Counted from the stretch's first letter, positions 1 through 6,299 are shown. The stretch: 11,288 nucleotides of DNA from Betaproteobacteria bacterium (GCA_021300125.1 JAJTHX010000127.1:1-11288), one strand, 5' to 3'. Program-made: numbers and translations. The notes: generated by a model not told the origin, from the sequence alone.

Positions 1-1
1 C

Positions 2-373
2 AGCGGCATCGGCAAACTGAAGGGCGACAACTCCGACCAGGACGCCGGCATCAAGATCGTGCTGCGCGCCGTGGAAGAGCCGCTGCGCCAGATCGCTGCC
101 AACGCGGGTGACGAGCCCTCGGTGGTGGTGAACAAGGTGGTCGAGAGCAAAGGCAACATCGGCTACAACGCCGCGACCGGCGAGTATGGCGACCTGGTGG
201 AAATGGGCGTGCTGGATCCGACCAAAGTCACGCGCTGCGCACTGCAGAACGCGGCTTCGATCGCCGGCCTGATCCTGACCACCGACGCGATGGTTGCCGA
301 GCTGCCGAAGGAAGACAGCCACGCAGGCCACGGTCACGGTGGCATGGGCGACATGGGTGGTATGGGTATGTAA
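2..373 (+). CDS. groEL: Chaperonin GroEL (60 kDa), C-terminal part only
   Basis: This is the last 123 residues of the GroEL chaperonin subunit, which forms the double-ring ATP-driven folding chamber in the cytoplasm with GroES. The gene starts upstream of the window and the frame is open from base 2. The visible part covers the end of the equatorial domain: ALRA-type helix ([13 protein letters not shown]), the [10 protein letters not shown] stretch, the highly conserved [12 protein letters not shown], the [21 protein letters not shown] block, and [11 protein letters not shown]. It ends in a flexible Gly-Met tail ([11 protein letters not shown]). The tail is preceded by HAGHGHG, so it carries three histidines, which is less usual than a pure GGM repeat. 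Its TAA stop (371-373) lies inside a perfect hairpin, and an intrinsic terminator follows about 100 bases later. Identity is certain; only paralogue number is unknown. Confidence 0.97.
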   Translation, partial: SGIGKLKGDNSDQDAGIKIVLRAVEEPLRQIAANAGDEPSVVVNKVVESKGNIGYNAATGEYGDLVEMGVLDPTKVTRCALQNAASIAGLILTTDAMVAELPKEDSHAGHGHGGMGDMGGMGM

Positions 374-396
374 CTCGCAGAGCGAGTTACATACCC
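364..396 (+). other. Perfect 15-bp inverted repeat spanning the groEL stop codon
   Basis: The arms gggtatgtaactcgc (364-378) and gcgagttacataccc (382-396) are exact reverse complements separated by the three bases aga. The hairpin contains the last two codons and the TAA stop of groEL. It has no T-run behind it, so it does not look like the terminator itself, which lies downstream at 469-495. It could protect the mRNA 3' end or act with the downstream terminator. The function is inferred; the repeat is read directly. Confidence 0.85.
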
Positions 397-468
397 CGGG
401 AAGAGCAGGGAGCAGGAGGGCACCAAGGTTCCCTCCCGAGCCCTCCCTCCTTCCGGGAATGTTCAGGG

Positions 469-495
469 AACCCCGCTTCGGCGGGGTTTCTTTTT
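469..495 (+). terminator. Rho-independent terminator of groEL
   Basis: An 8-bp stem (aaccccgc at 469-476 pairing with gcggggtt at 481-488) closes a ttcg loop, giving the very stable C(UUCG)G tetraloop. It is followed by tttcttttt through 495. The position, about 100 bases after the groEL stop and before the next gene, fits termination of the groESL operon. This is a textbook intrinsic terminator. Confidence 0.93.
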
Positions 496-540
496 GGGCG
501 GTTACAATGCGGCCGTTCGCACCCACCGGGACCCTTGGCC

Positions 541-840
541 ATGCCTGTTGAAATCACGCTCTTGTCGATGCTGCTCGCGCTGGTGCAGGTGGCTCTATAC
601 CTGTTCCTCGGGCGCGGCGCGATGTGGATCTTCGGCGGGTCAAAGCGCGACCAGAACTTCATCTACCAGCTATTCAAGAAAGGCACCGATCCGCTGATCA
701 AGGCCACCCGCCTGATCACGCCCAAATTCATTCTCGACAAGCACCTGCCCTTCGTCACCATCCTGCTGCTGGTGTGGATCGGGCTCGCGGTGATCCATTT
801 CCGGCGCGTCGCCTGCCTCGCGCAGCAGCTCACCTGCTGA
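541..840 (+). CDS. Small two-helix inner-membrane protein, uncharacterised
   Basis: A 99-residue protein of unknown function. Two hydrophobic segments are visible, about residues 6-31 and 69-86, joined by a basic, presumably cytoplasmic or amphipathic stretch containing KRDQNFIYQLFKKGTDPLIKA. The order of a first helix, then DPLIKATRLITPKF, then a second helix is loosely like one half of a YggT-type protein, but the similarity is weak and I do not name it. The ATG at 541 is chosen; an in-frame TTG at 535 would add two residues, and neither has a clear Shine-Dalgarno sequence. A TACAAT (503-508) resembles a -10 box without a good -35. It stands alone between the groEL terminator and tRNA-Phe. 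Its amino-acid composition and clean membrane pattern make it likely to be real. Confidence 0.72.
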   Translation: MPVEITLLSMLLALVQVALYLFLGRGAMWIFGGSKRDQNFIYQLFKKGTDPLIKATRLITPKFILDKHLPFVTILLLVWIGLAVIHFRRVACLAQQLTC

Positions 841-852
841 GCGGCTAGTGCC

Positions 853-881
853 TTGACGCAAAACGCTTTTGCGGTTTAAAT
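853..881 (+). promoter_or_regulatory. Probable sigma-70 promoter of tRNA-Phe
   Basis: TTGACG (853-858, five of six to consensus) and TTAAAT (876-881, four of six) are separated by exactly 17 bases. A GC-rich discriminator (agcgccc) follows, as is common for stable-RNA promoters. The tRNA begins about 75 bases downstream, leaving a 5' leader to be removed by RNase P. The call rests on sequence match and position. Confidence 0.6.
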
Positions 882-956
882 AGCGCCCTTTCGTCCGGCC
901 CGGCCGGCGGGCGAAATCCCCTCCGCGACCGTCCAGGTCGCATCGGCGTCACCCGG

Positions 957-1032
<76 letters not shown>

Positions 1033-1133
1033 CCTCATTGCCTGTCGTTTTCTGCCCCATTCCTTGTGGATGCGTTGCGGCGTGGCTGCGTGTACGCTTG
1101 ACCCGCACGGGTACTTGAAGAGGGGCGCAGATC

Positions 1134-1198
1134 ATGTGGTTGATCACACCATTCGGATTTTTCAGCATCGTTGCCAAGCCCGGCGACGCCAAGGCGTC
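1134..1198 (+). pseudogene. 5' fragment of a conserved short hypothetical protein, truncated
   Basis: The ATG at 1134 is preceded by an AG-rich ribosome-binding-like stretch (gaagagggg, about 1117-1125). It opens with MWLITPFGFFSIVAKPGD, which I recognise as the typical N-terminus of a widespread family of short uncharacterised bacterial proteins (MW-x-TPFGFFS-x-V-x-KPGD). In intact members this is followed by a Leu/Arg/Ala-rich segment of the type TLTVRARV. Here the resemblance stops after about 21 codons, exactly where the 3' end of the minus-strand nucleotidyltransferase gene begins. The same frame runs on for 96 codons only as antisense of that gene. I read this as a gene cut by insertion of the module at 1199-2241. 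The family recognition is from memory and unverified. Confidence 0.5.
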
Positions 1199-1681
1199 TT
1201 ATTTATTCAACGCCATCCGCAGCCGGCGTAGCTTCGCGACATCGAGCTTGTCGGAATCGCGGGTGGTTTCCTTGCTCTTGATCAGCCCGTCGAGGCTCAG
1301 CGTGGAGACCTTGCAGCCGTTGAAATCGTGGCACTCGAGGAATTGCCGGAAGGCGTCGAATTTCAAGTCGTTGGCGACAAACAGGATGTCGATCGCAAGT
1401 TCGCCTTCGATGGCCGTCGGGTAGCCCTTGTCCAGGCTCTCCGGCTCCAGCTGCTTGAGGGCCTCCTGATTGAAGGGCAGTGCGCCTAGCGCCGCCTGGA
1501 GTTTTTTGTTGTTCTCGCGGCTCAGGGGCAGCAGCAGGTCGATATCCCTGGTCGCCCGCGGAAAGCCATGAAACATCATGGCGGTTCCGCCAATGACAGC
1601 GTACTCGACTCCATGCTCATTCAAGGCTCTGGCCAGTTCGCCCAGGTCGTTGACAGTCGGTAGCCGCCGCTCTGTCGTCAT
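1199..1681 (-). CDS. Nucleotidyltransferase of the Pol-beta/MNT superfamily, toxin-like
   Basis: A 160-residue protein with the core signature of small nucleotidyltransferases: a helix, then YAVIGGTAMMFHG (GG at 31-32), PRATRDIDLLLPL with the DxD pair D46/D48, and a probable third metal ligand D98 in ELAIDIL. The C-terminal motif VSTLSLDGLIKSKETTRDSDKLDVAKL matches the helical Leu-Ile-x-x-K...R-x-D-x-x-D pattern of this superfamily. DUF6036 or an AbiEii-like subgroup are candidates. Such enzymes transfer NMP groups to proteins or tRNA and are often toxins. The ATG overlaps the stop of the upstream regulator in ATGA (1681-1678), so the two are translationally coupled. All catalytic acids appear intact. 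The target and toxicity are unknown. Confidence 0.82.
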   Translation of the reverse strand: MTTERRLPTVNDLGELARALNEHGVEYAVIGGTAMMFHGFPRATRDIDLLLPLSRENNKKLQAALGALPFNQEALKQLEPESLDKGYPTAIEGELAIDILFVANDLKFDAFRQFLECHDFNGCKVSTLSLDGLIKSKETTRDSDKLDVAKLRRLRMALNK

Positions 1682-2241
1682 GCTGCGGCCCTGGCCTGCC
1701 GGATGGCCCGCTGCAATTCCTGATCTTCATCGTGCTGGTTTTTTTCGGCCAGCGATTTGAAATGGAGCACGCCGGGTGCGACCGGCTGCCCACCCATGAT
1801 GGTGTCGGCGCGGGCCTGGAGCTGTTGATAGCGGTCGGCGAGGGCTTGGCCGCGACGTTTCGGGGGCATGCGCATCAGCGCCAGTGCATCGTCGAGCTCG
1901 CGCTGTTCCTGGTTGCCGTAGGCCCGAGAGGACTCGCGTGATTTCCGGGCCGGCAGCGATGCGGCCGCACCGATGAAGAATGCGGAAAGCAGCCCCTGCA
2001 GGGGATGGTCAAGGGGCGCCCGAAACATCGGGCGCGAATCTTCTTCGACACGCTCGCACAGGCCCGCGGCGGTCAGCCGCTTCAGGAGTTTGGAGGTGTT
2101 GCCGGGATCGACTGCCGCGGTGCTCGCCAGGCGGCGCAGCGGCAGGGTGCGGCCCGGATGCTCGTACAGCGCCCGCAGGATCCGGTAGCGCTCATCGCTG
2201 CCGAATACTTCGCGGAAGAGGGCGTCGTTGACGGGCTTCAT
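1678..2241 (-). CDS. Winged-helix transcriptional regulator, antitoxin-like partner of the nucleotidyltransferase
   Basis: A 187-residue protein. Residues about 8-75 form an ArsR/MarR-like winged helix: LFREVFGSDERYRILRAL, a turn at HPGRTLPL, RRLASTAAVDPGNTSKLLKRLTAAGL as the recognition unit, and the wing CERVEEDSRPMFRA. DHPLQGLLSAFF after the wing resembles the linker seen where such domains are fused to nucleotidyltransferases. The C-terminal half is charged, helical and unrecognised, and may contact the enzyme. The split arrangement (wHTH protein first, nucleotidyltransferase second, 4-base overlap) parallels AbiEi/AbiEii type IV and MNT-type systems, but this protein is not clearly AbiEi. 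No Shine-Dalgarno precedes the ATG. Inverted repeats begin one base upstream, suggesting autoregulation and perhaps a leaderless message. Confidence 0.75.
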   Translation of the reverse strand: MKPVNDALFREVFGSDERYRILRALYEHPGRTLPLRRLASTAAVDPGNTSKLLKRLTAAGLCERVEEDSRPMFRAPLDHPLQGLLSAFFIGAAASLPARKSRESSRAYGNQEQRELDDALALMRMPPKRRGQALADRYQQLQARADTIMGGQPVAPGVLHFKSLAEKNQHDEDQELQRAIRQARAAA

Positions 2242-2280
2242 GTTGTAGATGCTACAACAATTGTTGTTGAATTAACAACA
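2242..2280 (-). promoter_or_regulatory. Compound operator and probable promoter of the regulator-nucleotidyltransferase pair
   Basis: Three overlapping inverted repeats built from GTTGT/ACAAC are packed into 39 bases: gttgtag/ctacaac (2242-2248 and 2252-2258), the 14-base palindrome acaacaattgttgt (2254-2267), and tgttgtt/aacaaca (2262-2268 and 2274-2280). On the minus strand a TAGCAT (2254-2249) could be a -10 with TTGTTA (2278-2273) as a -35, spacing 18. That would place the transcript start at or next to the ATG at 2241. Binding by the encoded winged-helix protein is the natural inference. Confidence 0.6.
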
Positions 2281-2409
2281 CAAGTCCCGGCAATGCCCTC
2301 GCCGCAGGGCCTGAATATTTATTGTATATAAAACAATGAGTTAAGATTGTTTGCCAGGGCGAGACGCCTGCTCAGGCGCTGTGGGTGTCCGTCGGCGAGC
2401 GCACCCGGG

Positions 2410-2499
2410 GATGACACCCTGCGGGCCATCGCGGAGGGGATCAATGCGTACTGCAGCACGGTCAGCCGGGCAGTGATGCGGGGCGAGCGGGTGGTGTGA
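2410..2499 (+). pseudogene. Probable 3' remnant of a transposase (HTH tail)
   Basis: A 29-codon in-frame tail ending in TGA reads DDTLRAIAEGINAYCSTVS-RAVMRGERVV. The pattern T-L-[RK]-x-I-A-x-x-x-x-x-x-Y-x-S-T-V-S-R-A-V-x-R resembles the helix-turn-helix found at the C-terminus of REP-associated (Y1, IS200-like) transposases. Positions usually G-V-H-Y are changed to N-A-Y-C here. Nothing recognisable as a transposase precedes it, so at most the 3' end survives. It lies on the far side of the regulator module from tRNA-Phe. Identification is by motif memory on a short stretch and is tentative. Confidence 0.42.
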
Positions 2500-2521
2500 T
2501 TGCAAAACCTGCCTCCGAAAC

Positions 2522-2546
2522 TCATTTCGAAACCGTCATTTCGAAA
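2522..2546. repeat. Tandem pair of 11-base repeats containing palindromic TTTCGAAA
   Basis: tcatttcgaaa occurs at 2522-2532 and again at 2536-2546, a 14-base period. Each copy contains the perfect 8-base palindrome tttcgaaa. They lie about 190 bases upstream of the first Bug-type receptor gene and just after the transposase remnant. They could be paired operator half-sites or leftover mobile-element ends. The rest of 2547-2734 shows no gene. It holds a TTGACA at 2588-2593 without a convincing -10, and the ribosome-binding site of the next gene. Confidence 0.5.
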
Positions 2547-2734
2547 TCCATTGGCTCCTCAGTATCCTCGGTGCTATCGGCCCATGATTGACATTTGTTG
2601 ATCATTGACCAAAGCTGCATACCGCCTGTGCTGAGCCCCTCTGAAGCTGATGGCCTGCGGGTTCAATGCAAGCCCATAAAGCGCACCCGAGTGCGCAACT
2701 CAAAGTTCGCAGCGATTCCCCGAGGAGGATTTGA

Positions 2735-3739
2735 ATGGATCACCCCGTAAAGAGCGCCGTTGTGTTCGGCAAGGCCTGCCTGCTTGCCGTTGCAGGAATG
2801 ACGTTCATCCCCGTGCCGCAGGCAATGGCCGCCGATGCCATCAAGAGTTATCCCAACCGCCCGATCCGCATGCTGATGCCGAATGCGCCGGGCAGTTCCA
2901 CTGATGCGCTGGGCCGGGTCGTCGCCACCAAGCTGGGCGAAGTGCTGGGCCAGCAGGTGGTGGTGGATAACCGTGCCGGCGCGGGCGGCGTGCTGGGCAT
3001 GGAGATCGCGAAGAACGCCAACCCCGACGGCTATACGCTGATCTCCGCCTCCACCGCAGCGATGACCATCGCGCCGCATCTGCACAAGAAACTGCCCTAC
3101 GATCCGCTGAAGGATTTTGCCTTTCTGTCGCTGTTTGCCGTGACGCCCAATGTGCTGGTGGTCAATCCGGGGCTGCCGGTGAAAACGGTGAAGGACCTGA
3201 TTGATTTTGCGAAAGCGAAGGCGGGGCAGCTCAACATGGGCTCGGCGGGTTCCGGCTCGCAGAGCCATCTCGCCGGGGTGCTGCTGCAGACCATGGGCCA
3301 GTTCGAGTCGCTGCATGTGCCCTACAAGGGCGGGGCTTCCACCGCCGCGGTCGCGGCGGGTGAATCGCACTGGTCGATCAATCCGGCGCCTTCGGTGCAG
3401 GGCCTGGTCAAGGCGGGGCGGCTGCGCGCGATCGGGCACACGCTGCCCAAGCGCACGGCGATGCTTGGCGACATGCCAGCGATCGCGGAAACCGTGCCAG
3501 GTTATCAATACGGCGGCTGGCAGGGCCTGCTGGCGCCGCGGGCCACGCCGAAGCCGATCCTCGACAAGCTGCGCGACGGCCTGATGAAGACAATGAGCCT
3601 GCCGGAAATCCGCGACGCCCTGAACAAGCAGGGTGCGGAGGTGTTGACCAATACGCCCGAAGAGTTCCAGAAGTTCGTGCAGGAAGAGCTGAAGAAGTTC
3701 GGGCCCGTGGTCAAGATGGCGGGTTTGAAAGTCGAATAG
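2735..3739 (+). CDS. Tripartite tricarboxylate transporter substrate-binding protein (Bug family)
   Basis: A 334-residue periplasmic solute receptor. An N-terminal signal peptide (residues 1-32: basic start, hydrophobic core VFGKACLLAVAGMTFI, AMA cleavage motif before ADAIKS) is followed by the Bug hallmarks: YPNRPIRMLMPNAPGSSTD (39-57), VVVDNRAGAGGVLGMEIAKNANPDGYTL, LPYDPLKDFAFLSLF, NMGSAGSGSQSHLAGVLL, VPYKGGASTAAVAAGE and a C-terminal TPEEFQKFVQEEL. These proteins bind carboxylates or related small molecules through backbone contacts and deliver them to TctA/TctB, although many are orphan receptors. A strong Shine-Dalgarno GAGGAGG (2722-2728), six bases before the ATG, fixes the start. The CoA-transferase gene follows after 81 bases in the same direction, suggesting one operon. 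The ligand cannot be predicted. Confidence 0.93.
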   Translation: MDHPVKSAVVFGKACLLAVAGMTFIPVPQAMAADAIKSYPNRPIRMLMPNAPGSSTDALGRVVATKLGEVLGQQVVVDNRAGAGGVLGMEIAKNANPDGYTLISASTAAMTIAPHLHKKLPYDPLKDFAFLSLFAVTPNVLVVNPGLPVKTVKDLIDFAKAKAGQLNMGSAGSGSQSHLAGVLLQTMGQFESLHVPYKGGASTAAVAAGESHWSINPAPSVQGLVKAGRLRAIGHTLPKRTAMLGDMPAIAETVPGYQYGGWQGLLAPRATPKPILDKLRDGLMKTMSLPEIRDALNKQGAEVLTNTPEEFQKFVQEELKKFGPVVKMAGLKVE

Positions 3740-3820
3740 CCGCCGCATCTTGCCGCGCAAAGCCCGCAGCGTGAAGCGGCAGGGGGACATCGAGCCGCTG
3801 TGCTGCCGCAGGGGGGCGGC

Positions 3821-5023
3821 ATGAGCGCCGGCATCCTCTCGCAGGTCCGCGTCCTTGACATGACCGAAGGGGTGGCAGGTCCTTACGCCGCCACCCTGCT
3901 CGGCGACATGGGCGCGGATGTGGTCAAGGTCGAGCGCCGCGAGGGCGACTGGCAGCGCAGCGCCGGCCGCGGTGAACCCGGGCCCCACGGCAACCCGCAG
4001 TTCATCGCGCTCAACCGCAATAAGCGCGACATCGGTATTGATCTCAATGCCGCCGGCGGCCGGGCCATCGTCGAGCGCCTGGTTGCACGATCCGATGTCG
4101 TGATCTCGAACTACCGCGCCGGCGTGATGGCAAAACTCGGCTTCAGCTACGAGCGCTGCCGTGTACTCAGGCCCGATGTCATCTATTGCACGATTTCCGG
4201 ATTCGGGCAGGCGGGCGCGTATGCGCAGCGGCCGGCGAGCGATACCGTGCTGCAGGCGGTGAGCGGGGTAATGAGCGTGGTCGGCGAGCCGGAAGGCATG
4301 CCGTTGCGCGTGGGTTTCCCGCTGATCGACATGACTGCGGCCAATCAAGCGGTGCAAGCGGTGCTGCTCGCGCTCTATGGCCGCCTCAGCGGGCAGGGTG
4401 GCGCGAACATCGATGTCAGCCTGATGGCCGCTGCGGCTTCGCTGATGTGCGGCGGCTATACCGAATTCCTCTCCACCGGCCGGCTGCCGCCGCGCCAGGG
4501 CAGCCAGAATAGCCTGCTCGCGCCTGCCGGCGCCTTCGAGGTGGCCGGTGGCCGCCATATCAGCATTGCGGTGCTGCGTGACTCGCACTGGACAAAATTC
4601 TGCGATGCGCTCGGACTCGATGCGCTGGCCGGCGATCCGCGCTTTGCCAGCAATGCGGGCCGTGTGCAGCATCGTGGCGAACTGCATGCAGTACTCGTGC
4701 CGCTGCTCAAATCGCAGCCCGCAGAGCACTGGCTGCAGCGGCTGCACGCAGCCGACATCCTCTGCGGCCCGATCAACTCCGTGGCCGACGTGCTGGCCGA
4801 TCCCGTGCTCGCGGCCTGCTTGCCGCTGCTGGATCTGGACCTGCCCCATACGGCGCAGGCGATGGGCGCGCCGATCCGCTTCAACGGCGATTTTTTCGCC
4901 GCGCGGCGGCCCGCTCCGGCACAGGGGCAGCATACGCGCGAGGTGCTGGCCGAGCTCGGCTACACCGCGAAGGACATTGCGCGGCTGCTCGGCGACGGCA
5001 GCGCCTACGCCGAGAGCGGCTGA
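3821..5023 (+). CDS. Family III CoA-transferase (CaiB/BaiF)
   Basis: A 400-residue enzyme expected to move CoA from an acyl-CoA donor to a free carboxylic acid in the cytoplasm. Family signatures in order are VRVLDMTEGVAGPYAATLLGDMGADVVKVE (9-38), FIALNRNKRDIGIDL, VISNYRAGVMAKLGF, RPDVIYCTISGFGQAG, the SDTVLQAVSGVMSVVGEPEG block, and VGFPLIDMTAANQA, where D170 aligns with the nucleophilic Asp169 of formyl-CoA transferase. The C-terminal domain contains RQGSQNSLLAPAGAFEVAGG and CGPINSVADVLADP. The length is normal for the family. The ATG at 3821 has a G-rich ribosome-binding stretch (AGGGGGG, 3810-3816); a GTG at 3800 would add seven residues. Pairing with a Bug receptor suggests uptake and CoA activation of one carboxylate, but the substrate is unknown. 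Confidence 0.92.
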   Translation: MSAGILSQVRVLDMTEGVAGPYAATLLGDMGADVVKVERREGDWQRSAGRGEPGPHGNPQFIALNRNKRDIGIDLNAAGGRAIVERLVARSDVVISNYRAGVMAKLGFSYERCRVLRPDVIYCTISGFGQAGAYAQRPASDTVLQAVSGVMSVVGEPEGMPLRVGFPLIDMTAANQAVQAVLLALYGRLSGQGGANIDVSLMAAAASLMCGGYTEFLSTGRLPPRQGSQNSLLAPAGAFEVAGGRHISIAVLRDSHWTKFCDALGLDALAGDPRFASNAGRVQHRGELHAVLVPLLKSQPAEHWLQRLHAADILCGPINSVADVLADPVLAACLPLLDLDLPHTAQAMGAPIRFNGDFFAARRPAPAQGQHTREVLAELGYTAKDIARLLGDGSAYAESG

Positions 5024-5102
5024 AGCGGGGGCGGCGGTAGAATCCCGCCATGTTTTCCTGTTGCCGCAAGCCGGCCCGCGATTCCTCTGCACCAGGGCCG
5101 TG

Positions 5103-6299
5103 ATGACGACCAATCCCGACAGTCTGCTGGCTGCAGACCTGCGGCATGCCGGGGCACTGCATGCCCTGGGCGTGATCCGCGCACAGTCTGGCGATGCGGC
5201 GGCGGCCCTGGATTACTTTGACCGTGCCATTGCCTGCGATTCCGGGCACGACATGGCGTATTTCAACCGCGGCATCGCGCTCAAGCAATTGGGCCAGACC
5301 GAACGTGCCATTACCGTCTACAGATTCTCGATCGGGCTCAAGCCGGGCCTCGCGCAGGCGTACTACAACCTGGCTATGATCCTGCATGAGCAGGGCCTGC
5401 ACGATGAAGCCCTGGCCGACAGCGAGCGTGCGATCCCGATCCGCCCCGACTATGCCAAGACGCACAGCCAGCGCGGCAACTCATTGCTGGCGCTGGACCA
5501 CCCTGAAGAGTTGCCCACCGCGTATGACCGCGCGCTCGCGCTCGATCCGGCATTCTCGTTGGGCTGGTGTAATCGCGGTGTTTTATTGCAGGCGATGAAT
5601 CGCCTGCGCGAGGCGCTGGATCCCGCACATGCCGAAGACCGCTGGAACCGCGCCGTGTGCCTGCTCCTCGCGGGCGATTTCATCCAGGGCTGGCCCGAAT
5701 ACGAATGGCGCTGGCGCCATCCGGGCCTGCGCCTCTATGGCGGCAAGCATTCGATGAGCGAACCGCGGCTCACCGCCGGCGCTGACCTGCGAGGCAAAAC
5801 CGTGCTGCTTTACGTCGAGCAGCGGCTCGGCGATACCCTGCAGTTCTGCCAGAATGCCGCGCGGGTCGGGCAGCGCGGCGCGCGGGTGTGGCTGCAGGTG
5901 CAGCATGCGCTGCAGCCGTTGTTGCAGGGGCTGGAGGGTGTGGAACGGGTGTTTTCGAACCGCGATGAACTCCCCGTCTTCGACCTGCAGTGCCCCCTGC
6001 TCAGCCTGCCTGCGGTGTTCGGCGCCACGCTCGACTCCGTGCCGGCTCGGGAGTCATACATCCAGCCGTCGTCCAGCAAGCTGCAGACCTGGCGGGAGCG
6101 CCTGGGGCCGGCGCGGCGATGGCGCATCGGTCTGGTGTGGAGCGGCAGCCCCAAGCACCGCGGTGACTGCAGCCGCAGCATCGCGCTGTCCGCATTGCTG
6201 CCGCTGTTCACGCTGGATGCCTATTTGTTCAGCCTGCAGAAAGAGTTGCGGTTCGAAGATGCGCAGACCCTGGGCGTTACGCCGGGGCTGAGTCACTAG
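5103..6299 (+). CDS. TPR-repeat glycosyltransferase-like protein, truncated by an in-frame stop
   Basis: The surviving frame encodes 398 residues. Residues 15-150 are four consecutive 34-residue TPRs (starting HAGALH, HDMAYF, LAQAYY, YAKTHS). The fifth (151-175) is only 25 residues, having lost nine between REAL and DPA. HAEDRWNRAVCLLLAGDFIQGWPEYEWRW leads into a GT9/heptosyltransferase-like domain: LRGKTVLLYVEQRLGDTLQFCQNA, FDLQCPLLSLPAVFGATLDSVPA, WRIGLVWSGSPKHRGD and RSIALSALLPL. In relatives the motif is EQGLGD; here the glycine is R241. The frame stops at TAG 6297-6299, but homology continues in the same frame to 6569. Upstream in-frame codons back to 4548 are shadow of the CoA-transferase gene. 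ATG 5103 has only a weak ribosome-binding site. Probably a decaying gene. Confidence 0.72.
   Translation: MTTNPDSLLAADLRHAGALHALGVIRAQSGDAAAALDYFDRAIACDSGHDMAYFNRGIALKQLGQTERAITVYRFSIGLKPGLAQAYYNLAMILHEQGLHDEALADSERAIPIRPDYAKTHSQRGNSLLALDHPEELPTAYDRALALDPAFSLGWCNRGVLLQAMNRLREALDPAHAEDRWNRAVCLLLAGDFIQGWPEYEWRWRHPGLRLYGGKHSMSEPRLTAGADLRGKTVLLYVEQRLGDTLQFCQNAARVGQRGARVWLQVQHALQPLLQGLEGVERVFSNRDELPVFDLQCPLLSLPAVFGATLDSVPARESYIQPSSSKLQTWRERLGPARRWRIGLVWSGSPKHRGDCSRSIALSALLPLFTLDAYLFSLQKELRFEDAQTLGVTPGLSH

Noticed and set aside
2588..2633. TTGACA (2588-2593) and TTGACC (2605-2610) as promoter -35 boxes for the first Bug receptor gene
   Set aside because: Neither has an acceptable -10 hexamer at 16-18 bases, so no promoter is called.
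3751..3781. tgccgc...gcggca as a terminator or attenuator between the receptor and CoA-transferase genes
   Set aside because: Only six pairs with a long loop and no T-run; expected by chance in GC-rich sequence.
2663..5113. An 816-codon open frame on the minus strand opposite the receptor and CoA-transferase genes
   Set aside because: It is antisense to two clearly identified genes, is very rich in His, Arg, Gln and Ala with no recognisable domain, and is explained by GC-rich third-position bias.
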